Assembly (NCBI GenBank): GCA_017626325.1
Contig: JAGAIZ010000070.1
Span: 1 to 37,414, forward strand
Direction of reading: 5' to 3'
DNA: 37,414 nt
Origin: Lachnospiraceae bacterium
GTDB taxonomy: Bacteria > Bacillota > Clostridia > Lachnospirales > Lachnospiraceae
Position numbers and translations under genes: made by a program. A model generated the notes under the pieces. It saw nothing but the letters and a program-made list of their open reading frames with translations, was not told where the DNA came from and did not search any database. Shown here in pieces: positions 26,371-32,994 of the stretch; position 1 is the first letter of the stretch; every line of letters begins with the position of its first letter.

Positions 26371-28053
26371 ATGATTTTTCGGTCTTTTAAACCGCAGTAC
26401 CGGCGCTTTCCCGCCCTTATGCTTGCGGTTGTGGTATTGATAAGCGGTTGTAGAATTTCAAAAGGCACAATAGAAGCGCAAGACATCATCATATTATATA
26501 CCAATGATGTACATTGCGCCGTGCGTGATGATATTGGTTATGCCGGACTTGCGGCTTATAAGGAGTGGTGCGGGGAAAAGACGCCCTATGTCACGCTGGT
26601 TGACTGCGGGGACGCCTTGCAGGGGGATGCGATCGGAACGATCTCCCAGGGGGAATATCCGGTAGAGATCATGAACCGTGTGGGATATGATTATGCAGTG
26701 CTTGGCAACCACGAGTTTGACTATGGCATGGAACGGCTTTCCGAGTTGCTGGAACAAAGCAATGCCAGGTATCTTGGCTGTAATATCCGTTATACCGGAA
26801 GTGATCAGACTTTTCTTTCCCGGCTTTCGGCTTATGAGATTGTTACTTATGGCGATGTTAAAGTGGGATTGATCGGTGTGTCAACGCCGGAGAGCATCGT
26901 CAAATCCGTTCCTGCGTATTTCTGCGATGAAAATGGAAATTATGTCTATGATTTTTGCGGGGAAAGCGGGGAGGAATTGTATGAATGCGTGCAGGAAAAT
27001 GTGGATGCCTGTATAGAGGAAGGTGCGGACTATGTGGTGGTTTTGGCGCACCTGGGAACAGATGAGGCTTCTTCGCCTTTTTCATCAGTCGATCTGATCG
27101 CGAATACGAATGGTATCGATGTGTTGTTGGACGGACATTCCCACAGCGTGATTTCCTGTGATGTAGTGAAGAATGCGGACGGCGGGAATGTACTTTTGTC
27201 TTCCACCGGCACAGGTCTTAATAATATCGGACGCCTTACCATTACCGCAGACGGCAATATACAGACAGGCTTGATCGGGGAGTATCCGGAGACGGACAGT
27301 GAAGTAGCAAGTTATATTGAAAGCATGGAAGAGGCATATGAATCCGAACTGGATCAAAGCATTGCTGTCACTGACGTACCGCTTACGATAAGCTCTGATT
27401 CCGGTGTGCGGTTGATCAGAAACAGGGAAACCAATCTGGGAGATTTCTGTGCAGATGCTTACCGGGCTGTGTCAGGGGCGGATATTGCCCTTGTAAACGG
27501 CGGCGGCATCCGGGCAGATCTGGAAGCCGGAGAGATTACCTATGGGGACATCCTCAGTGTACATCCCTATGGGAATACGCTCTGTGTTGCAAAAGCTACC
27601 GGGCAGGAGATATGGGACGCTTTGGAGATGGCGAGTCGTCTGACCCTTTCGGATGCAAGTGACGGAGAGAATGCGGCAGGCGAAAATGGCGGGTTCCTGC
27701 AAGTGTCGGGTTTGCAATATACGATCGACACCGGTGTGGAATCCACAGTAGAAGTGGATGCACAGGGAAATTTCATATCCTGCGGGGATACCCGGCGGGT
27801 AAAGGATGTGATGTTCTTACAGGAAAACGGCAGCTATACAAATTTGGAGCCGGATAAGATTTATACGGTAGCCTCCCACAATTACCTGATCAAAGAAGGC
27901 GGGGATGGGCTGAACATGTTTATGGATCATGAACTGATCGTTGATGAGGGTATGCTGGATTATCAGATACTTATGACATATCTCACGGATCATCTTGGAG
28001 GTACGGTGGGAAGTGAATATGCCGAACCGCAGGGACGGATTACGGTTGAATAA
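26371..28053 (+). CDS. lipoprotein 5'-nucleotidase / 2',3'-cyclic phosphodiesterase (UshA-like)
   Basis: The 560-residue enzyme has a lipoprotein signal ending LISGC. A metallophosphatase domain follows (LYTNDVHCAV, DCGDALQGD, GNHEFDYG, LAHLG, LDGHSHS), then the 5'-nucleotidase C-terminal domain (NGGGIRADLEAG, GDILSVHPYGN, ASHNYLIKEGGDG). All metal and substrate motifs look intact, so it should dephosphorylate nucleotides outside the membrane. ATG 26371 lies after GAGG at good spacing; a TTG at 26347 is possible. As the last gene of the operon it could feed nucleosides toward the two purine permeases, although base release would still need a nucleosidase not seen here. Confidence 0.93.
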   Translation: MIFRSFKPQYRRFPALMLAVVVLISGCRISKGTIEAQDIIILYTNDVHCAVRDDIGYAGLAAYKEWCGEKTPYVTLVDCGDALQGDAIGTISQGEYPVEIMNRVGYDYAVLGNHEFDYGMERLSELLEQSNARYLGCNIRYTGSDQTFLSRLSAYEIVTYGDVKVGLIGVSTPESIVKSVPAYFCDENGNYVYDFCGESGEELYECVQENVDACIEEGADYVVVLAHLGTDEASSPFSSVDLIANTNGIDVLLDGHSHSVISCDVVKNADGGNVLLSSTGTGLNNIGRLTITADGNIQTGLIGEYPETDSEVASYIESMEEAYESELDQSIAVTDVPLTISSDSGVRLIRNRETNLGDFCADAYRAVSGADIALVNGGGIRADLEAGEITYGDILSVHPYGNTLCVAKATGQEIWDALEMASRLTLSDASDGENAAGENGGFLQVSGLQYTIDTGVESTVEVDAQGNFISCGDTRRVKDVMFLQENGSYTNLEPDKIYTVASHNYLIKEGGDGLNMFMDHELIVDEGMLDYQILMTYLTDHLGGTVGSEYAEPQGRITVE

Positions 28054-28094
28054 GCAATAAGCTTTCATAGGGTAACCACAATTCAAAGTAAAAA

Positions 28095-28841
28095 TCAAAA
28101 AGCATGGTATCTGCCTCCATTCAGCCAAAAAATTGCCCATTCTTTCTTGACTGTTTCGTACATACGGCGGGGAACCGGGACATGCAGATTCCCGGTCAGG
28201 ATCAGGTCTGATTTGGTAACTTCCGTAACATAGGATAAATTTACCACATAGGAGGAACCTACGAGGAGCATTCCTTTATGCGTCAGCAGGTCTGCCACGG
28301 CGTTTTGAAAAGAACTGTTGAATGTGATACTGGATATAACAGTATTATCTGTAAGGTAGTAATAAATCTGTTTCTCAATGCGTTCCGCATATCGTATGTC
28401 ATAAACGGGAATCATGCGGATGCTGTCGGCAGTTTTCACGGAAACCACTTCCTGCATGATCCGGGAAAAAGAGCGGTAAGCCTTATCGAGACTTTGGAAA
28501 AACAGGTTTTGGTCCACAGGCTTTAACAGATAATCAAAAGCATCTACCCGGTAAGAGTCCAGCGCAAAATCAGGGGACGTGGTAAGGTAGAGCAGAATAC
28601 CTGCGTCGTCACGTCTGCGCAGGGCGCTTCCGAGTTCTATGCCGTTCATTTCCGGCATGATACAGTCCAGAATATAGAGGTCAAAGCCGCCGTATTCGTC
28701 AACATGGTTTAACAGCGCTTTGCCGGAGGCAAAAGAGGACAGGGAAAGGGAGCGGTCAGGATGGAGCTGCTTATATTGTCTGATAAGCTCTTTTATTGTT
28801 TCATGGTATGTTTTTTCATCATCACATAAGGCAATCTGCAA
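28095..28841 (-). CDS. LytTR-family response regulator
   Basis: The 248-residue protein has an N-terminal receiver domain (acidic CDDE, phospho-acceptor Asp59 in LYILDCIMPEMNG, Lys107 in LLKPV). A C-terminal LytTR DNA-binding domain follows (~140-245; VGSSYVVNLSYVTEV, VPVPRRMY). The start is TTG at 28841, preceded on the minus strand by a strong GGGGGAG ribosome site; no ATG is near. No histidine kinase gene lies beside it, so it is an orphan here. It is convergent with the nucleotidase gene (41-bp gap) and divergent from the racemase operon, whose upstream site at 28915-28946 is a LytTR-type direct repeat. Confidence 0.94.
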   Translation of the reverse strand: MQIALCDDEKTYHETIKELIRQYKQLHPDRSLSLSSFASGKALLNHVDEYGGFDLYILDCIMPEMNGIELGSALRRRDDAGILLYLTTSPDFALDSYRVDAFDYLLKPVDQNLFFQSLDKAYRSFSRIMQEVVSVKTADSIRMIPVYDIRYAERIEKQIYYYLTDNTVISSITFNSSFQNAVADLLTHKGMLLVGSSYVVNLSYVTEVTKSDLILTGNLHVPVPRRMYETVKKEWAIFWLNGGRYHAF

Positions 28842-28866
28842 GGCTGCTCCCCCTTTTCAATAATTT

Positions 28867-28872
28867 ATTATA
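28867..28872 (-). promoter_or_regulatory. possible -10 element for the LytTR gene
   Basis: The minus strand reads TATAAT at 28872-28867, about 25 bases before the TTG start. A TTGACT (minus strand, 28900-28895) lies 22 bases upstream, too far for a normal -35, so recognition of this promoter is uncertain. Confidence 0.35.
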
Positions 28873-28914
28873 GTGTAACAAAGAAGAATGTATGAGTCAA
28901 CGAAACCGGTCCGA

Positions 28915-28981
28915 CCAAATCCGCAGAAAATCATACCAATTTCGCAATGGGGCGTTTGAGAAGCCGGGCTTCTGGTATACT
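28915..28981 (+). promoter_or_regulatory. LytTR-type activator site and promoter of the racemase operon
   Basis: CCAAATCCGCA (28915-28925) and CCAATTTCGCA (28936-28946) form a direct repeat at 21-bp period. TATACT at 28976-28981 starts 29 bases after the second repeat. The 32-bp site matches that at 14930-14961 at 28 of 32 positions, including most of the spacer, and the distance to the -10 is identical. The site lies in the divergent region next to the LytTR gene, the natural place for its own target. Confidence 0.82.
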
Positions 28982-29115
28982 ACTTCATCTGTGTAATGAA
29001 TAATGAACTTGTGTAATGATGTAATGAATTGTTGCGGGTTCCATGATGGATTACCGCTGTTAAGGCATAAAGGCATAGAAGATGAAAAGGTGTTAAGGAA
29101 CAAAAGAACGGAGTT

Positions 29116-30279
29116 ATGATAGCAATGGATCCTTGTGATTTGGATATCGCATATCAATATTGTAGCAAATATAATAGGGACAATAAAGACGCGGCATGGG
29201 CGGAAATCAACCTGTCATATATTCTGAAAAATCTGAAAATCGTGAAAACATACGCGGGAGAACATACGGATATCGGCGCAGTAGTGAAAGGAGACGCCTA
29301 TGGACTGGGAGCAGAAGAGATTGTAAAAGTGCTTAGCAAAGAGGACGGTGTCAGCATGTTTATTGTGGGTAGACTTTCGGAGGCGGAAGATATCAGTCCT
29401 TTTACCGATGGAAAATCTGTATTGGTATTGGATAGAGTTTCTGCAGTGGGCGCGGATGGCTGCGGAGCAGAGCTTGTGATTTATTCTGCCTATGATATGG
29501 CTTTTATGCAGGAATTAGAACTGATGGGAATGAGGAAAAATAAGAGTTTTTCGGTGCATGTGCGGGTGGATTTATGGAAAAGCGGTATGGGTTTTGGGCC
29601 GGAGGAGGTCAGCGAAGAACTGTTTTCCTTTCCCCATGTGCAGGTCAAAGGAATTTACACCCATCTGTATTCTTCTTATCAATTTGACTGGGAGAGAAGC
29701 GAGAAGGAGCTTGACAGGTTTGACTGGGTACTGGACAGGCTGCCCGGACGTATACGGCGAAAGCTTATGGTTCATGCGCAGAATTCCTCTTTGATTTTTA
29801 CCCATCCTGATCATGGCTATAATCTGGCACGCAGCGGCGCCGCGTTATATGGTCTTCCCATCCATCCTGTGAAGGAATACGGCCTGACCCCGGTTCTTTC
29901 TTTAAGGGCAAGAGTTGTATCGGTTACAAAACCAAAGGAGGATTGCTGCCTGTCCTATCAGCAGCAGAAAAGCGGCAGGAACGGTGAAATTGCCCGATTC
30001 CTTTTTGGATATTGGGACTGTCCCTTCTTAATGACGCAGGATAATGTTAAGGTATGGGGGAATGGAAAATTATATCCTGTGGCGGACGAACCATGCATGG
30101 ACAGCGCCTGCATCGATGCGGCAGACGGCAGGATTTCCGCAGGCGACGAAATCGTCCTGCTGGGAGCGGAAGAGGGCGTCAGGTTAAGAGATATTCTGGC
30201 GCGCCATCAGATTGATTTGGTACACAGCGAACGGCTGTATATGCTGTCGAAACGACTGCACAGGATCTATCGGCTCTAA
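29116..30279 (+). CDS. divergent alanine racemase-like PLP protein
   Basis: The 387-residue protein has the fold-type III PLP barrel and C-terminal domain of alanine racemases. The PLP lysine is Lys58 in AVVKGDAYGLG, and the second catalytic residue is likely Tyr281 in CCLSYQQQ. It departs from the family elsewhere: VDLWKSGMGF replaces the usual DTGMNRLGF, FGYWDCPF replaces GYADGYPR, and DEPCMDSACID replaces GRVCMDQ. The substrate may therefore not be alanine. GGAG stands close before ATG 29116; ATG 29125 is an alternative start with more normal spacing. It is the first gene of the LytTR-linked operon. Confidence 0.85.
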   Translation: MIAMDPCDLDIAYQYCSKYNRDNKDAAWAEINLSYILKNLKIVKTYAGEHTDIGAVVKGDAYGLGAEEIVKVLSKEDGVSMFIVGRLSEAEDISPFTDGKSVLVLDRVSAVGADGCGAELVIYSAYDMAFMQELELMGMRKNKSFSVHVRVDLWKSGMGFGPEEVSEELFSFPHVQVKGIYTHLYSSYQFDWERSEKELDRFDWVLDRLPGRIRRKLMVHAQNSSLIFTHPDHGYNLARSGAALYGLPIHPVKEYGLTPVLSLRARVVSVTKPKEDCCLSYQQQKSGRNGEIARFLFGYWDCPFLMTQDNVKVWGNGKLYPVADEPCMDSACIDAADGRISAGDEIVLLGAEEGVRLRDILARHQIDLVHSERLYMLSKRLHRIYRL

Positions 30280-30322
30280 GACAGCTTCCGCTTTCAGGGG
30301 CGGCACGGAAATGGGAGAAGCT

Positions 30323-31786
30323 ATGAAAGAAGAATTATTACGGCAGGTGTTAAAGGAAGCTCCGGTACTGGCAGAGTGTATTGCCAAAGACGGGCAAAGC
30401 AGTCTGCGCTCATACTGTGAAAAGATGGTTTCCATAAACAGAGCAAAAGAGGACGCGCTGGAGTGCTATCCCACAGAAGCGGTGGGAGAGGCCGTGAAGA
30501 AATATCTTCTGGTTTTGGTGGGTGAGGAGCTTGCGGAACTAACGGGAGAGCAGGTGAAGAAGCAAAGGCTTATATTGACGGCAAATCATCATGGGGCTGA
30601 GTTCTTCGCACAGTCTGTACAGGGAAATATACTGTATTCTTACATCTTAGAGAGGATGGGATATCCCCATATAGTGCCTGTTTTTGCAAACACTACGGTG
30701 AATATGAGCAATGAAAATTTCCCAAGAGGTCTGTTGGTATATCACACGAATTCAGGTCTGCTTAAGCTGCCGGTATTTCCCTTTAAGGAACGCAATACGC
30801 TTGTGGCGGCGGCTGACGGCTTTACCCGGGAAATGGCAGAGAGAACGCTGGCGGAAACAGTACGTTGTCAGAAAAACGGTTCACTGGCAGAGGAGACGGC
30901 GGCCGTGATTCAAAATATCCTGCGGAAGTGTTATCTGGATGAGTTGATATTAGGGGAGGAAAAGTATGCCAGACAAGTCCTGCACATTAACCGCCGTCTT
31001 TTTCAGAAAATGTATCAGGATGAAAAAAAGGAACTTTTGTATATAGAAATGGAAGCGATATCCTCGCAGCTTTTTCAGTGGGATCTGGCAAATAAGAGCA
31101 ATCCTTTGCTTAAAAATCTGCTTTTTAAAGAGGAGATGACGGAAACGCTTATTATGGAGCTGAACCAAAAAACAGGTTGTTGGGAATCCGGAACTCAGAG
31201 AGGAACCTTTCTATTCTGGGGAGTGGACGAGAGAAAACGGAGATTTTCCTTATCTCTGAGAAAGGAAGGGGCAAGAAGTTATCTTTGGGGCATGGATATG
31301 GAAAAGCAGGAATATCGTTATGCTTATGACGAGGAAAGCATTTTGGATGCGTTGGATAAAAAGCTGCTTGTGCCGGGATTGTTTCTGACCTTTTTCGAAC
31401 TTTACCTGACCCGGGATTTTGTTCCGGCAGGAGGATGCTTTCAGAGCGTTTATCTGAGGGAAATGTGCCGGGGACTGATCAGAGTGCTGGAGAAAGAGAA
31501 GGGGTATGACAGAGAACTTCATATGCTTCGGCGAAAGGAAAGCGTGTATTTGTCAGGGCCTGTATTTTTGACAGCAGGAGCTGAAGCGGCCTATCCCATG
31601 GGAACCGTGGAGATTATAGAACATGGCGGCTTAACGATGAAAGAACTTCCGGCACTGCTGGAGCTTTCTGTCATAAGAGCGCATGAAATCGGACTGTTTC
31701 ATTTTTATCCGGATTTGATACCGGCAACCCGCCGGAAAGAAAACTGGTGGCAGAAGTTGTCAGAAGAGATTGGAGATATCGTATGA
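30323..31786 (+). CDS. protein of unknown family (487 aa)
   Basis: I do not recognise this family. The protein looks soluble, with no signal peptide or clear membrane helix. Notable segments are LILTANHHGAEFF (~90) with paired His, NTTVNMSNENFPRGLLVYH, an acidic and aromatic middle, and VEIIEHGGLTMKELPALL near the C-terminus. The HH-containing segment with the nearby Asn/Ser-rich strand could be an active site, but that is a guess. ATG 30323 is chosen because GGGAG lies 5 bases upstream; the frame is open to 30212. It ends in an ATGA overlap with the lipoprotein gene, so co-translation with a substrate-binding protein is likely. Confidence 0.8.
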   Translation: MKEELLRQVLKEAPVLAECIAKDGQSSLRSYCEKMVSINRAKEDALECYPTEAVGEAVKKYLLVLVGEELAELTGEQVKKQRLILTANHHGAEFFAQSVQGNILYSYILERMGYPHIVPVFANTTVNMSNENFPRGLLVYHTNSGLLKLPVFPFKERNTLVAAADGFTREMAERTLAETVRCQKNGSLAEETAAVIQNILRKCYLDELILGEEKYARQVLHINRRLFQKMYQDEKKELLYIEMEAISSQLFQWDLANKSNPLLKNLLFKEEMTETLIMELNQKTGCWESGTQRGTFLFWGVDERKRRFSLSLRKEGARSYLWGMDMEKQEYRYAYDEESILDALDKKLLVPGLFLTFFELYLTRDFVPAGGCFQSVYLREMCRGLIRVLEKEKGYDRELHMLRRKESVYLSGPVFLTAGAEAAYPMGTVEIIEHGGLTMKELPALLELSVIRAHEIGLFHFYPDLIPATRRKENWWQKLSEEIGDIV

Positions 31787-32967
31787 GAAAAAAAGTAATA
31801 AGCTGCATCCTGCTTTTGTGCCTTACCGTTATAAGTGCTTCCGGATGTGTACAGGAAGAGAAAGAGGTAATACAGCAGAGAGAGGAAACCCAAAATACAG
31901 AACCATCGACAAAGAAAGACGGGGGCAAGTATAGAATTGCTTACGTGGATTATGACGAATATCTGCCTGCCAGTCAACAGTTGTATTATATTTTGTCAGG
32001 GTTAAGGAGTATGGGCTGGATTACCTGTGAGGAGTTCCCCTTTCAGGCGGATACTATGAGCACCGAAGAGATGATACATGCCCTGGCAGGAATGGATTTG
32101 GGAGAGTATATAGAGTTTTGCGGGGATGCATTCTATTATCTGGATTATGACGAGGAAGAGGAGGTGCAGAAGGGGCTGTATTACCATGCGGTAGAGAAAA
32201 AGGATATCGACCTGGTTCTGGTATTCGGCACCAGTGCCGGAAAGATGGTGAAGGATATGAATCTGCCGATCCCAATGGTGAATTTCTCGGCTACAGATCC
32301 GGTTGCGTCCGGCATTATCGAATCATCTGCGGGGGGAAGCGGAAGAGATAATGTATGGGCACAGGTGGAGCCTTCCATGCCTTTACGGCAGTTGAAATAT
32401 TATCACAGCATCAAGCCTTTTGACAGGCTGGGAATCGTAGTATACGGCGATGAAACTGTCTCCGGTGTGCCGGATATAGAGCAGGCGTCACGGGAAGTAG
32501 GGTTTGAACTGGTCAAATATAATCTGCAGGAAGTAAACCGGGAAACAGAGGAAGAGTCAGAGGAATACTATAAAACAGTAGAGCAGAAATTCAGAGAACT
32601 GTGCACAGAGGATATTGATGCGTTTTTTCTGACAGTGGGCTTAATCAATGATCTGGAACGGCTGCCGGAATGTCTGTCCGTCTTCTATGAGAAAAAGATT
32701 CCGGTTTATGTGATGGACGATACCAATACGGTGAAGAACGGCGCTCTTTTGATTATTTCCACCTATGATTTTGAAAATGTAGGTTATTTCATTGCGGACG
32801 CCATGGCGCAGATTTTAAACGGAGCCGTGGCAGGAGATTTGCCCTGTGTTTATACAAGCTCTCCCTATATTTGTCTGAACTATGACGTGGCGAAACAGAT
32901 TTCTTATCCGTTGGATATTAAGTTTCTTATGGCATGTGATGAAATCTATACAGACAGGATAAATTGA
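31783..32967 (+). CDS. substrate-binding lipoprotein (ABC_sub_bind type), orphan
   Basis: The 394-residue protein has a lipoprotein signal with lipobox SASGC, then a two-lobed periplasmic-binding fold of the ABC_sub_bind (TrpX-like) kind. It opens YRIAYVDYDEYLPASQQLYY, with VFGTSAGKMVKDMNLPIPMV, LGIVVYGDE and PVYVMDDTNTVKNGALLI as lobe strands. ATG 31783 overlaps the previous stop (ATGA) and follows GGAGAT; the longer frame from 31747 would bury the signal peptide. No ABC permease or ATPase follows. The next gene is an MFS protein with extracytoplasmic sensor-like domains, which may be its partner. Ligand unknown; family members often bind aromatic amino acids. Confidence 0.85.
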   Translation: MRKKVISCILLLCLTVISASGCVQEEKEVIQQREETQNTEPSTKKDGGKYRIAYVDYDEYLPASQQLYYILSGLRSMGWITCEEFPFQADTMSTEEMIHALAGMDLGEYIEFCGDAFYYLDYDEEEEVQKGLYYHAVEKKDIDLVLVFGTSAGKMVKDMNLPIPMVNFSATDPVASGIIESSAGGSGRDNVWAQVEPSMPLRQLKYYHSIKPFDRLGIVVYGDETVSGVPDIEQASREVGFELVKYNLQEVNRETEEESEEYYKTVEQKFRELCTEDIDAFFLTVGLINDLERLPECLSVFYEKKIPVYVMDDTNTVKNGALLIISTYDFENVGYFIADAMAQILNGAVAGDLPCVYTSSPYICLNYDVAKQISYPLDIKFLMACDEIYTDRIN

Positions 32968-32994
32968 AAAAGCGCTGCAGGAATGAGGAAGATA

